A DNA stretch of 64,000 bases from Actinomyces respiraculi (GTDB taxonomy: Bacteria; Actinomycetota; Actinomycetes; Actinomycetales; Actinomycetaceae). The position numbers and the translations under genes were made by a program. Below, in pieces: positions 45,930 through 55,523 of the stretch (the first letter of the stretch is position 1; each line of letters opens with the position of its first letter). The notes beneath the pieces are model-generated. The model was not told where the DNA came from. It searched no databases and saw only the letters and a list, made by a program, of their open reading frames with translations. The DNA lies in the NCBI RefSeq assembly GCF_014595995.2, contig NZ_CP063989.1, forward strand, positions 1,736,001 to 1,800,000. Direction: 5' to 3'.

Positions 45930-47915
45930 ATGACCCTCATCACTCGCGCCACCTGGGCCCTGCTACTGACTCTCACGTTCGCGACAGTTCTCCTCGTCCC
46001 GAGACAAGTGGAATACACCTTCCCAGCTGAGAGCACCTGTCAGTTCATCATCACCGAGACGGGCGTCAGCCCCAGCGAACTGCTGGAACTGTCCGAGCAG
46101 CACGACGTCGAGTTCGTGCAGCTGCTCATGACCACGGACACCATGGGCCTTAACAGCGAGCCGCTCGCCACGAATGTCATCGAGATACTCGGCCACGACC
46201 CGGACGACTACATCCGCCCGCCGCTGACACCCATGTTCGCCGAGGCACCCATCGTGTACGCAGGCAGCCACGCTCAGGACTCGGCGCTTGGCGCATGGCA
46301 CGTCATTGGCCGTGAGGCGAACGTCTATCACGCACTCGACGCGGTGCAGGCACAGTGGAGCCACGCGATCCAGAGCTCGCGCGTCCTGGTCCCGGGAACA
46401 GCGACGGAGATGATGCTGCATGCCCCCCTCGGCCGGGCGCTGCTTCTCGCACTGGCCACGCACGCGGTCGTCACCGCATCAGCGGTGCTCACACGCCCTG
46501 CGCCCTGGCGCAGCAGCCTCCTTTCAGGGCGCTCGCGCGCCCGTCTGCTCATCCACCTGATGAGGCTGGGACTCGTCTCGGTCAGCACCTGGGTCCTCAT
46601 CCCCCTGGGCGCTCTCGGACTCGCCATCGTCTACGACGTCTACGCCAACGCCCTGCTCAGCGTCCACCGCCTCATGACGGAGCTCATCGTTGTCGCCGCG
46701 CTTGCCGCCCTCAGCGCCACCGCCGTCGGCATCACCATCGGGTGGGGGGTGCTTGCGCGCACCAGCCGGGGGCGCGGCGCTGGATCATCCGCACTTGCTC
46801 CGCGGGTGCGGACGGTGCTCGGCGCGCTCCTGTGCGTCGTGGCTGTGTCCATGACATGGTCATTCGCTTCCTCCAGCAGCACCGCAGTCACTGGCATCCT
46901 CCAGGACCAGTCGCTGCGGCGGCAGGCGCAGGCGCAGAACTCACTGCCCGCCGCATACTCCCTGAGCATCCGCACCGCCTCAGAGCCCACTTACGACAGC
47001 CTCATGCCGCGCATCGGCGCTTTCGTCAACGATCTCGAGACCTCCGGCTCCCTCGTGCTCGCCTGGGCCATCCCTGACGGCACGACCCCAGACGCGAGCG
47101 GCCCACCGACCCTCTACCTCAACAACGCCGCCGCCACCCACTATGGCCTGGGGACCGTCAGCCCCACCGAGATGGCGCTCTACCGGCCTCGGCAGGATGC
47201 CGACGATGACGCGAACCTCTCATCCCAGCTGAGCCGGAACGCAGCCTTCGAGGCTCAGCTCGGCGGCAGCGTCGCCACACCCACGGTCTCCATCCACGAC
47301 CTGGAGCAGACCACCGCGCACCTACCCCAGTCCCTGCCCGAGATCAGCTTCTTCCTCGGCGCCACCGCAACGACCACGAGCGACTGCCTCATCGTCGTCG
47401 TGCCCGACGGGTACTTCGCACCCACGAACTACCTGTCCGCGCTGTCGCAGGGCGCCGCCCTTGTCACCGCCGACACCCAGGAGGAGTTGCTCAATGACCT
47501 CAGTGCCCACCGTCTGGCCGGTCTGGTCGCTCGGGTCGACGCCGTTGGCGGCGGACACACCGCCACCATCGGTCTTAGCACGCACCGGTTCGTCCTCGAC
47601 GTCCTGGTCCTGGCGGCCTCCGGCGCGGCTGCTGTCGTGAGCACGAGCGTCGCCACACGATCCTGGGTGCAGGTGCACCGCAGACAGCAGCAGATCGGAC
47701 GACTGTTTGGCGGGCGCACAGGCCTGATGGTCCGTCTCGTGCCGCTTGTCCTCGTCCTCATCGAGCTCGTCGTCCTGGCTCTGCACTCGCTGCTCACCCC
47801 AGATGCTCCTGTCGCCATCACCCATGCCGTGTGCGCCACCGCACTCACCGCGGCCGCCGTCATCGCGTACCGACAGGCCACCGGCCACCACCTCACGAGG
47901 ACACGCCATGACTGA
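45930..47915 (+). CDS. Bacteriocin-associated integral membrane protein (DUF1430-like)
   Basis: This 661-residue protein has an N-terminal helix and a large extracytoplasmic region (residues 30-160), then helices near 165-185, 205-230, 245-270 and 290-310. A second outer region follows, with three helices near the C-terminus. Topology and context match the DUF1430 proteins encoded between lactococcin 972-like peptides and an ABC ATPase, thought to give immunity or export as an ABC permease. The ATG at 45930 has a weak ribosome site near the hairpin. The last eight bases overlap the ATPase gene. Confidence 0.78.
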   Translation: MTLITRATWALLLTLTFATVLLVPRQVEYTFPAESTCQFIITETGVSPSELLELSEQHDVEFVQLLMTTDTMGLNSEPLATNVIEILGHDPDDYIRPPLTPMFAEAPIVYAGSHAQDSALGAWHVIGREANVYHALDAVQAQWSHAIQSSRVLVPGTATEMMLHAPLGRALLLALATHAVVTASAVLTRPAPWRSSLLSGRSRARLLIHLMRLGLVSVSTWVLIPLGALGLAIVYDVYANALLSVHRLMTELIVVAALAALSATAVGITIGWGVLARTSRGRGAGSSALAPRVRTVLGALLCVVAVSMTWSFASSSSTAVTGILQDQSLRRQAQAQNSLPAAYSLSIRTASEPTYDSLMPRIGAFVNDLETSGSLVLAWAIPDGTTPDASGPPTLYLNNAAATHYGLGTVSPTEMALYRPRQDADDDANLSSQLSRNAAFEAQLGGSVATPTVSIHDLEQTTAHLPQSLPEISFFLGATATTTSDCLIVVVPDGYFAPTNYLSALSQGAALVTADTQEELLNDLSAHRLAGLVARVDAVGGGHTATIGLSTHRFVLDVLVLAASGAAAVVSTSVATRSWVQVHRRQQQIGRLFGGRTGLMVRLVPLVLVLIELVVLALHSLLTPDAPVAITHAVCATALTAAAVIAYRQATGHHLTRTRHD

Positions 47916-48567
47916 TGCGCTCACCGCCACCGGACTGACCATCGCACGCGGGGGACGCACCCTCGTCGAGGATCTCGACCTCTCGCTGCCCCGGGGCGCC
48001 GTCACCGCCCTGACCGGCCCCAACGGCTCCGGCAAGTCGACGACGGCGTGGTGCCTGAGCCTCCACGACCGCGACTGTTCCGGTGTTATCACCGTCGACG
48101 GCGTCCCCGCCCGCGAGATGAGCGCGCGGTCCCTACGTTCCCTCCACCGTCGCACGATCGCCCTTCAGCCCCAGGACCTCCTGCTGGAGGACTCCTGGAG
48201 CGTTGCACGCAACCTGTGGCACGCCGCGTGGTCGCTCGCCCTGCCGTGGCGGCAGCGCACGGGCCTCGTGACGGAGGTCATGGCCCGCACCGGTGTAACG
48301 GCCTTCGCGCGTAGGCGTGTGGCCTCCCTCAGCGGCGGCGAACGGATGAGGGTGGCGCTCGCACGCACACGGCTCATGCGCGAGCCCGCCCTTGTCGTCC
48401 TCGACGAGCCCACAGCGGGCAGTGACGAGAGCCTTGGCGCCCTGGTCATGGACCTGATGGAGGAGTGGACGAAGGCCGGCGCCGGGGTGCTCGTCGTCAC
48501 CCACGACCAGCGGCTCGTTGAACGGGCCGACGACGTCATCAGGCTCGGTGACGAGCCCTCCGCGTGA
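47908..48567 (+). CDS. ABC transporter ATP-binding protein (bacteriocin immunity/export)
   Basis: This 219-residue ATPase has Walker A GPNGSGKST (residues 37-45), a Q-loop in IALQPQDLLLED, signature LSGGERMRVALAR, Walker B ALVVLDEPTAG and H-loop VVTHDQ. The ATG at 47908 overlaps the preceding gene, so it surely serves the DUF1430 permease. In this family the pair protects the producer from its own peptide. Confidence 0.88.
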   Translation: MTDALTATGLTIARGGRTLVEDLDLSLPRGAVTALTGPNGSGKSTTAWCLSLHDRDCSGVITVDGVPAREMSARSLRSLHRRTIALQPQDLLLEDSWSVARNLWHAAWSLALPWRQRTGLVTEVMARTGVTAFARRRVASLSGGERMRVALARTRLMREPALVVLDEPTAGSDESLGALVMDLMEEWTKAGAGVLVVTHDQRLVERADDVIRLGDEPSA

Positions 48568-48603
48568 GGTGCGCCCGGCCCACAGATATTGACGCACCTC
48601 ACG
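48563..48603 (+). terminator. Possible terminator of the bacteriocin operon
   Basis: CGTGAGGTGCG at 48563-48573, overlapping the stop codon, is exactly complementary to 48593-48603. The 19-base loop is long and the following TTCTGCC is only a weak T-run. Confidence 0.45.
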
Positions 48604-48794
48604 TTCTGCCCGCCCCGGCGCGGCGGTCGCCTGGCGGGGGCGGCTGGTAAGGTCTCCGTCTGGACCTCTGGCCTGGCCGGCCGTGGGGTCCAGCGACCGG
48701 GCTCGCCGGGTGCTTCCACCACCTCTTGGCCTGTGTGCGCGAACCCTCTCTCCGGCCATTGACCGAATCCGACTTCAAGAAAGCGTCTTCCACA

Positions 48795-49055
48795 GTGGCG
48801 AACATCAAGTCCCAGATCAAGCGCATCAAGACCAACGAGAAGGCCCGCCTGCGCAACCAGTCCGTCAAGTCCGAGCTCAAGACTTACGTGCGCCGCGTGC
48901 GCGAGGCTGTCGAGGCCGGCGACAAGGCGGCCGCCGAGGAGGGTCTGAAGAAGGCCTCCCGCAAGCTCGACAAGGCCGTCTCCAAGGGCGTCATCCACAA
49001 GAACCAGGCCGCGAACCGCAAGTCCAAGCTGGCCAAGCGCGTCGCCTCCCTGTGA
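48795..49055 (+). CDS. rpsT: 30S ribosomal protein S20
   Basis: This 86-residue basic protein of the 30S subunit binds 16S rRNA near the 5' domain. [20 protein letters not shown] at the start and [15 protein letters not shown] at the end are typical. The GTG at 48795-48797 is preferred to upstream in-frame codons because S20 proteins begin with this sequence. Bases 48604-48794 hold the presumed promoter, with TAAGGT near 48650 a possible -10. Confidence 0.94.
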   Translation: MANIKSQIKRIKTNEKARLRNQSVKSELKTYVRRVREAVEAGDKAAAEEGLKKASRKLDKAVSKGVIHKNQAANRKSKLAKRVASL

Positions 49056-49080
49056 GCTGACCCCGCCTAAGCGCATCACG

Positions 49081-49110
49081 AGGGGCGCCTCCCACCTGGG
49101 AGGCGCCTCT
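49081..49110 (+). terminator. rpsT terminator hairpin
   Basis: Thirteen-base arms at 49081-49093 and 49098-49110, with one G-U pair and a four-base loop, begin 25 bases after the rpsT stop. No T-run follows, as is common in GC-rich genomes. Bases 49111-49311 show nothing further. Confidence 0.7.
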
Positions 49111-49311
49111 CGGCCGCCTGCCGTCGCGCCCGCAGCGCCCGTCGCACCGGAGTCTCGACGACGGCGTGTCGCACCGCCGATGGCGGGCAACACTGGCATG
49201 ACACGAAGCAGCAACATGACCCGGCGGTAGTCTTCATCGGGCCGGCGCTCGTAGCCGTGCCCGAACGGCCGCTGCTGCGGCCACGCCGACAGCCAGGGAC
49301 GAGGAGCACGC

Positions 49312-50799
49312 ATGCGCACAGGTTTTGACCGCGAGGAGTACATCCGGGCCCAGTCCGAGCACATCGCCGCCCGACGGGCCCAGTTCGGCGGCAAGCTCTA
49401 CCTCGAGTTCGGCGGCAAACTCGTCGATGACATGCACGCCTCGCGCGTGCTACCCGGCTTCAGCCCGGACAACAAGATCGTCATGCTCAAGGAGTTGGCC
49501 GACGAGGTCGAGATCATCGTCGCCGTCAACGCCCGTGACTTCCAGCGCCGCAAGGTCCGCGCAGACCTGGGCACCTCCTATGAGGACGAGATCCTGCGCC
49601 ATGTCGATGCCTTCCGCGACTACGGCCTGTACGTCGGTAGCGTTGTCATCACCCAGTGGACGGACGACAACCGTGAGGCCAAGGCCGTGCGCCGCAAGCT
49701 CGAGAAGCTGGGCCTGAAGGTCTACCGCCACTTCATCATCCCCGGCTACCCCAACGACGTCGCCCGCATCGTCTCCGAGCACGGGCTGGGCAAGAACGAG
49801 TACATCGAGACCGAGCGCGACCTCGTCGTCGTCACTGCTCCCGGACCGGGCTCGGGCAAGATGGCCACCTGTCTGTCGCAGCTCTACCACGACCACCTGC
49901 ACGGCCTGACCTCGGGCTACGCCAAGTGGGAGACCTTCCCGATCTGGAACCTGCCGCTGGACCACCCGGTCAACATCGCCTACGAGGCCGCCACCGCGGA
50001 CCTGGACGATGTCAACATGATCGACCCCTTCCACCTGGCCGCCTACGGCGTCCAGACGGTCAACTACAACCGCGACGTCGAGATCTTCCCCGTCCTCAAC
50101 CGCCTCTTCGAGAAGATCCTCGGCACCTCCCCCTACCGCTCACCCACGGACATGGGCGTCAACATGGCCGGGAACTGCATCAGCGACGACGACGTCTGCC
50201 GCCGCGCGAGCGAGCAGGAGGTCATCCGCCGCTACTACAAGGCGCTGGTGACCGAAACCCGCGAGATGACCGACCCGGTGCAGTCCGAGCGCATCGCCCT
50301 GCTCATGGCGAAGCTCGGCGTGACGAAGAAGGACCGCCCCGTCGTCCCCGCCGCCCTGCGCGTGGCCAAGGCGACCAAGGCTCCGGCGGCCGCGCTCGAG
50401 CTGCCCGACGGTCAGGTCGTCGTGGGCAAGACCTCTCCCCTCCTAGGGGCCTGCTCCGCCATGCTTCTCAACGCCCTCAAGGCGCTGGCCGGGCTCGACA
50501 AGGAGAAGGAGCTGCTGGCCAAGGCCTCAATCGAGCCCATTCAGGCGCTCAAGACCAAGCACCTGGGTTCGCGCAACCCGCGCCTGCACACCGACGAGGT
50601 GCTCATCGCCCTGGCCGTGTCCGCCTCGAGCGACCCCGACGCCAAGGCGGCCCTCGACCAGCTGGAGAGCCTGCGCGGCTGCGACGTGCACACCTCGACG
50701 ATCCTGGGCAGCGTGGATGAGAGCATCCTCCGCGCACTCGGGGTCCAGGTGACCAACGAGCCGGTCTTCGCCACGAAGTCCCTGTACCGCAAGAAGTAG
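49312..50799 (+). CDS. DUF1846 (UPF0371) family protein
   Basis: This 495-residue cytoplasmic protein starts with [20 protein letters not shown], followed by [14 protein letters not shown], and has [20 protein letters not shown], a P-loop-like segment, near residue 180. It ends with SLYRKK. All are hallmarks of the DUF1846 family, which has known structures but no settled function (a nucleotide-related role is suspected). The ATG follows GAGGAG. Monocistronic by its surroundings. Confidence 0.88.
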   Translation: MRTGFDREEYIRAQSEHIAARRAQFGGKLYLEFGGKLVDDMHASRVLPGFSPDNKIVMLKELADEVEIIVAVNARDFQRRKVRADLGTSYEDEILRHVDAFRDYGLYVGSVVITQWTDDNREAKAVRRKLEKLGLKVYRHFIIPGYPNDVARIVSEHGLGKNEYIETERDLVVVTAPGPGSGKMATCLSQLYHDHLHGLTSGYAKWETFPIWNLPLDHPVNIAYEAATADLDDVNMIDPFHLAAYGVQTVNYNRDVEIFPVLNRLFEKILGTSPYRSPTDMGVNMAGNCISDDDVCRRASEQEVIRRYYKALVTETREMTDPVQSERIALLMAKLGVTKKDRPVVPAALRVAKATKAPAAALELPDGQVVVGKTSPLLGACSAMLLNALKALAGLDKEKELLAKASIEPIQALKTKHLGSRNPRLHTDEVLIALAVSASSDPDAKAALDQLESLRGCDVHTSTILGSVDESILRALGVQVTNEPVFATKSLYRKK

Positions 50800-50889
50800 G
50801 GGGTCCTGGTGCTGCCCCGGTCGTGAGGTCAGGGCGGCCCTGTCACCGGGGTCCCGCCGCCCCGGGGCCCGGCGGTCAGTACCCGACTG

Positions 50890-51906
50890 TCAGCGCCGGG
50901 AGCGGCGGGCGCGGCAGATGGCGAGCACCGCCCGCTCAACCGCGTGAACAGGGTCCCGAGAGCCACCCTTGACCTCGGCGTCGGCCCGGGCGACGGCGAC
51001 GATGGCGGTGGCCAGGGCGTCGTCGCTCCACCCGGACAGCTCGCGGCGCGCACGGTCCACCTGCCAGGGGGCCATGCCCAGGTCTCGGGCGGAGAGGTTG
51101 CGCCCGCCTGCGGCGGCGACGCGGGCGAGCTGACGGACCTTCATCGCCAGGGCGGAGACGATCGGGACGGGCTCGGTGCCCGTGGCGATGGCGTGGCGCA
51201 GGGCCGTGACGGCCCGGGCGACATCCCCGGCCGCGGCGGCGTCCGCCACGGTGAATCCGGTGGCCTCGAAACGTCCGGCGTAGTAGGTGTTGACCTCGCG
51301 CACGGTGATGGTGCCCTCGGTGTCCGCCGCGAGCTGGTCGACGGCGCTGAGCAGCTCGCGCAGGTCCGAGCCGAGGGCGTCGACGAGAGCCCCGACGGCG
51401 TCGGCCTGCGCACGCCGGCCCCGGTGGTGCAGGTCCGCGGTGACCAGGGCGGCCTTGTCCCGAGGTGACTTGACGGCCTCAATGGTGACGACCGGGTACG
51501 GGGAGGCTGCCAGGGCGTCAAGCAGCTTCTTGCCGCGCTGGCCCCCGTTGTGCCGCAGGACGACGGCGACCTCCGGGTCCGCGGCGTCGGTGTAGGCGAG
51601 CAGGTCCGCGAGCAGGGCGTCGGTCATCTGCTCAAGGGCGGGCACGAGCACGAGCCGGGGCTCGCCGAAGAGGGACGGGGAGACGAGCGTGGTCAGCTGG
51701 TGGGGCTCGTAGGAGGCCGCCTCAAGGGTGGTGACCTGCGTCGTCGGGTCCTTCTCGCGCGCCTGGGCCAGCAGTCGCGCCACGGCCCGGTCCGCGAGGA
51801 TCTCCTCACCGGAGCGGATGAGGACGATGGGAGCGAGGTCGACCTCGTCCCAGGAGGGTCCTGCGGGCGCACGGCGGGTGCCGCGCGAGGTTCGGGGTGA
51901 GGCCAT
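50890..51906 (-). CDS. holA: DNA polymerase III delta subunit
   Basis: This 338-residue clamp-loader subunit opens the beta clamp. Seen are [20 protein letters not shown] near the N-terminus, SLFGEPRLVLVPALEQ and VVLRHNGGQRGKKLLDAL in the AAA+ part, and DLRELLSAVDQLAADTEGTI with the C-terminal collar helices (KVRQLARVAAAGGRNL). The ATG at 51904-51906 is the first fitting start, though the ribosome site is weak. It lies downstream of comEC on the minus strand and overlaps its open frame by 214 bases. Confidence 0.9.
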   Translation of the reverse strand: MASPRTSRGTRRAPAGPSWDEVDLAPIVLIRSGEEILADRAVARLLAQAREKDPTTQVTTLEAASYEPHQLTTLVSPSLFGEPRLVLVPALEQMTDALLADLLAYTDAADPEVAVVLRHNGGQRGKKLLDALAASPYPVVTIEAVKSPRDKAALVTADLHHRGRRAQADAVGALVDALGSDLRELLSAVDQLAADTEGTITVREVNTYYAGRFEATGFTVADAAAAGDVARAVTALRHAIATGTEPVPIVSALAMKVRQLARVAAAGGRNLSARDLGMAPWQVDRARRELSGWSDDALATAIVAVARADAEVKGGSRDPVHAVERAVLAICRARRSRR

Positions 51907-53696
51907 GGGCCAAGCCTGCCACGTGGCGGCGACGCGATTCGACGCACGAGTGCACTCGGCCCGGCGAGAGGCAGACTCTGACGCAGGAAGCGCCGGGCGC
52001 GTCGGCTGACGAGCACGCCCACCGCCGCCTCGACGGCGGCCAGGAGCACGGCGCCTCCCACTCCCCCGGGCCAGTTGAGGATGGCACCGGGCAGGGTGGC
52101 ACAGAACCGGGCGACGACGGCCAGCCAGGCGCAGGAGACCAGCGCCGGCCAGGCAAGCAGGCGCGCGAGACCGGGTGACAGGGGGCTGGTAAGGGCTGCC
52201 AGGAGGCCGCTGACGGTGGCCACGGGCACGGGCGGAGCCGCGAGGACATTGGCGGGCACGGCCCACAGGCCCACCTGCGGCTGAAGCATGACGAGCACGG
52301 GGGCGCAGGCCGCCTGGGCGACGAGCGGCAGGGCCAGGGCCGCGGCGAGCCACCTGGGCAGCCGCCGTGAGAGGGCTGTCTGGAGTGGTCGGGCGCTCAG
52401 CAGGATGCCTGCGGTGGCGGTGACGGACAGGGCGAAGCCGTAGCTGCGTGAGGCCCAGGGGTCGAGCAGCACAAGCAGGACGACGGCGGCGCACAGCGCG
52501 GGCACGGAGGCTGAGCGTCGTCCGACGGCGACCCCGGCGAGCATGACGGCCCCCATGACGGCGGCGCGCAGCACGGAGCCTCCGGGCCTGACGATGACCA
52601 CGAGAGCCACCAGCAGGAGCGCGCCGATCAGGGCGCGCCACCGGCGCGGCACGGGTCCGAGCGCCGCGAGCGCGAGCCCGACGACGAGTGCCACGTGCTG
52701 GCCGGAGACGGCGGTTAAGTGCGTGAGACTCACGGCGCGCATCTGCTCCCTCACCCGCTGGGGCAGGGCGTGGTCGTCACCGAGGGCGACGCCGCTGACG
52801 AGCTCGCGGCTGCCGGGGGGCCAGCGGTCACGGCGTGTCTCAACGGGCGCAGCAGCCGGGGCGCCGACGGCGTCGGCCAGGCCCTCGCGCAGCCTCCCGA
52901 CCAGCGCCAGCACCCCGTCGGGCGGCCCGGTCACCTCCACCTCGGCGTCGCGGCCGATGACGGCGGTTTGCGCGTCACCCGGTTCGGTGGCCTGAGCGCG
53001 CCCGCTCACGCGCACCCGGGCACCGAGGGGGACGTCCACCCAGGCGGCGCCGCCCAGCACCAGGGCGCTCGCCCGTGACGGCTGTCCGTTGACCTCGTGG
53101 ACCTTGAGCTCAACGAGCACGGTCGTGGAGCGGTTGGAGGCGATGACACGCGGGGAGGAAACGACGGTGGCGGTGAGCACGCTCGCAGAGCCCTTAGTAC
53201 CCTCGGTGCCGTCGGAGGCGGCGTGAGTCAGTGGGTCGAGGGCTCGGGCGTGCTGGGCAGCAGCGGTGACGGCGAGCACGCAGGCGGCGGTGAGGAGCAC
53301 GAGCAGGGCGCTGGCGGCGACGGACCCGCGGGCGGCCCCACCGGGCAGGTCGGCGCCCGGGCGCGGGTCGGCGCGGTGGCGGGCAGGCCTAAAGCGTCGG
53401 GTGGCGGGCACCAGGGCGGCGGCCGCGACAGCGAGAGCGAGTGCCGTGAGGGCGCTGGCGCGTGCGCTGTGGCCCACGGCCCACCCGGCCGCGGTCCAGG
53501 CCGCCACCGCGGCGGGCGCCAGCCGCAGGTCCAGCGGCTCAGGTGCGGGTGCGCGCCTGAGGTGCCGTTTCCTGTCCGGGTCGCTCCGGCCGGGCCCGGC
53601 CTGGTTGGTCGCACCGGGACTGTGAGGTCCCTGGGAGGCAGGACCGTGGCGGCCGGGAGTGGGCCGATCGTGCGGGTCACTCACTGTGCCTGTCAC
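51693..53696 (-). CDS. comEC: ComEC/Rec2-family DNA-uptake channel protein (no metallo-beta-lactamase domain)
   Basis: This 667-residue frame gives a membrane protein with about ten helices and the ComEC competence-domain motif [20 protein letters not shown]. It is preceded by an OB-like outer part ([20 protein letters not shown]). The frame runs past the last helix (near 51990) into the start of holA, and the final 70 or so Arg/Pro-rich residues are probably not a folded domain. The metallo-beta-lactamase domain found at the end of many ComEC proteins is absent. The GTG start overlaps the comEA stop (GTGA). Confidence 0.85.
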   Translation of the reverse strand: MTGTVSDPHDRPTPGRHGPASQGPHSPGATNQAGPGRSDPDRKRHLRRAPAPEPLDLRLAPAAVAAWTAAGWAVGHSARASALTALALAVAAAALVPATRRFRPARHRADPRPGADLPGGAARGSVAASALLVLLTAACVLAVTAAAQHARALDPLTHAASDGTEGTKGSASVLTATVVSSPRVIASNRSTTVLVELKVHEVNGQPSRASALVLGGAAWVDVPLGARVRVSGRAQATEPGDAQTAVIGRDAEVEVTGPPDGVLALVGRLREGLADAVGAPAAAPVETRRDRWPPGSRELVSGVALGDDHALPQRVREQMRAVSLTHLTAVSGQHVALVVGLALAALGPVPRRWRALIGALLLVALVVIVRPGGSVLRAAVMGAVMLAGVAVGRRSASVPALCAAVVLLVLLDPWASRSYGFALSVTATAGILLSARPLQTALSRRLPRWLAAALALPLVAQAACAPVLVMLQPQVGLWAVPANVLAAPPVPVATVSGLLAALTSPLSPGLARLLAWPALVSCAWLAVVARFCATLPGAILNWPGGVGGAVLLAAVEAAVGVLVSRRARRFLRQSLPLAGPSALVRRIASPPRGRLGPWPHPEPRAAPAVRPQDPPGTRSTSLPSSSSAPVRRSSRTGPWRDCWPRRARRTRRRRSPPLRRPPTSPTS

Positions 53697-54487
53697 ACGC
53701 TCACCAGCTCTCGCAGCGCCTCCAGCCTCGCGCTGCCGATGCCGGAGACCGAGGTGAGCTCGTCAACGCTGGTGAAGGCACCGTGCTCGGTGCGGTAGTT
53801 GATGATCCGTTGGGCCAGGGCCGGGCCGATGCCGGGCAGGGTCTCGAGCTCGGCGGCGTCGGCGGTGTTGAGGTTGACGGTCCCGGAGGTTCCCGAGCCC
53901 CCGGCGGTGCCTGTCGGTCCCGGCGCTCCGGGCCCCTGACCCGCGGGCCCCGGCCAGGGCTCCTCCCCTTGTCGCGGGACACGCACCTGCTCGCCGTCGG
54001 TCAGGGGGCGCGCGAGGTTGAGCTGGTCCGTGTCCGCATCCGGCGCCGCTCCCCCGGCGGCGTCGATGGCGTCGATGACGCGGGCGCCCTCCGGCAGGAC
54101 GACGACGCCCGGTGCGGTGACGGCCCCGGCTACGTGGACGACGACCTGAGCGCTCCCTGTGCCGCCTGCACTGGGGTGATCGGTGGGAGGCGGTGAGGCG
54201 GGGTCCACCGGTGCCAGGGCGTTGGCGGCCTGTGCGTCGCCCGTTGAGGAGGCGGTGGTCGAGGGCGTTGCGGCAGGGGCGGCGTTCCCGGGGGCCGTGA
54301 GGGCGCTGCGGGCGGCCAGTGCCAGGGACAGGATGATGAGCAGGGCCCCCAGGGTCATGGCGACGGCGGGGGTCACTCCGGTGCGCCGTGGGCGGATCAC
54401 GGGGTCGACGGGGTCGGGCGCGCAGGCAACACGGATGAGCTCGTCCAGGGGCACGCGCCCCGACCGGTTCACCCGCCTGCCGCTCAT
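53693..54487 (-). CDS. comEA: ComEA-like DNA-binding protein
   Basis: This 264-residue, membrane-anchored protein has one helix at about 40-62, a Thr/Ala/Pro-rich stretch, a SLBB domain ([20 protein letters not shown], then [11 protein letters not shown]) and a C-terminal helix-hairpin-helix pair ([20 protein letters not shown], then [17 protein letters not shown]) that binds DNA. This is the usual ComEA layout. The ATG at 54485-54487 is preferred to the 35-codon-longer frame. Translationally coupled to comEC. Confidence 0.9.
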   Translation of the reverse strand: MSGRRVNRSGRVPLDELIRVACAPDPVDPVIRPRRTGVTPAVAMTLGALLIILSLALAARSALTAPGNAAPAATPSTTASSTGDAQAANALAPVDPASPPPTDHPSAGGTGSAQVVVHVAGAVTAPGVVVLPEGARVIDAIDAAGGAAPDADTDQLNLARPLTDGEQVRVPRQGEEPWPGPAGQGPGAPGPTGTAGGSGTSGTVNLNTADAAELETLPGIGPALAQRIINYRTEHGAFTSVDELTSVSGIGSARLEALRELVSV

Positions 54488-54631
54488 GGCACGACGGTAG
54501 GACGTTGCCTGCACGCCCTCGGCACGCCTGTGGATTGCCGACGCCGGGCCTGTCGCGGCGCGGGCCTGTGGAGCCCGGCCTGGGCCCCTCATCCCCAGGC
54601 TGGGCTCAACTGCCCGATCCCCGGGCTGGGC

Positions 54632-55471
54632 TCAGCCTCCCAGGGCTGGGGCGACGACAATGCCGAGCGCCCCGGGACCCAGGTGCACGCGGGTCGCCGC
54701 GTCGGCCGGTGAGCGCATGATCGTCTCCACCGTTGTGCCGGCCTCTGCCATCGCCTCTGCGAGGTCGTTCTCCAGCGCCAGAGCGGCGGCGGGGTCGTCG
54801 CTGTAGTGCACGGCCAGCTGGACCGGGGTCGCCGGCCTGCGGGCTCGCCTGCCGCCCACCGGGCCGCCGGCCTCAGCAACCGCCAGCTCGATGAGCCGAC
54901 GCCGGGCCCGGGCCCGGCCGCGCACGGCCTCAACCACCTCGATGCCCGTGGATCCCACACGCAGCACGGGACGGATGCCAGGGGTGGAGCCGAGCAGCGC
55001 GATGCCCCGGTCCACACGCCCACCCCGGTGGAGGAAGGCCATGTCCTCAACGAGGAAGAACAGGCTCGAGCGCGAGGCGAGCTCGCGGGCCCGGGCGGCG
55101 CCGCGCCGCGCGTGATCAGCATCGGCCGCAGCCAGGACGGCGAAACCCTGGGCCCCTCCGGACACGCCCAGGTCGAGCACCGTCACGCGCTGGGACCCGC
55201 GCTCACCCGGGTTAAGGGCGCGGGCCGCCAGGCGGGCATTGTCGACCGTGCCGGACAGGGCGGCACTCAGGTGCAGGGCCAGAACCTCGTCGGCGCGCGC
55301 AAGGGCTCGGCGGTAGGCCTCGATCAGGGCCTCAACGCTGGGGCGCGAGGTCGTCGTCGGGACGCCGTCGTCGTCGGTGGCAACGGGCAGCTCAACCACC
55401 TCGATGCCGCGCTCAGCCGCGAGCGCCGCCGGAAGGCAGGCGGCTGAGTCGGTGACGACGGCGAGGCTCAT
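54632..55471 (-). CDS. DegV-family fatty-acid-binding protein
   Basis: This 279-residue protein has the DegV start (SLAVVTDSAACLPAALAAER), the lipid head-group site LSAALSGTVDNARLAA and the GIRPVLRVGSTGIEVV region. DegV/FakB proteins bind fatty acids for phosphorylation by FakA. No fakA gene is in view. The ATG at 55469-55471 (MSLAVVTDS) is chosen because the eight residues before it do not belong to the family. Separate from comEA by 144 bases. Confidence 0.85.
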   Translation of the reverse strand: MSLAVVTDSAACLPAALAAERGIEVVELPVATDDDGVPTTTSRPSVEALIEAYRRALARADEVLALHLSAALSGTVDNARLAARALNPGERGSQRVTVLDLGVSGGAQGFAVLAAADADHARRGAARARELASRSSLFFLVEDMAFLHRGGRVDRGIALLGSTPGIRPVLRVGSTGIEVVEAVRGRARARRRLIELAVAEAGGPVGGRRARRPATPVQLAVHYSDDPAAALALENDLAEAMAEAGTTVETIMRSPADAATRVHLGPGALGIVVAPALGG

Positions 55472-55523
55472 GCGGATAAGGCTAACCGCCCGCACACGGG
55501 GTGCTCGTGCTTACGATGAGCCC

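Noticed and set aside
51693..51990. C-terminal part of ComEC as a functional domain
   Set aside because: It is Arg/Pro-rich, antisense-free overlap of holA in another frame and resembles no ComEC domain.
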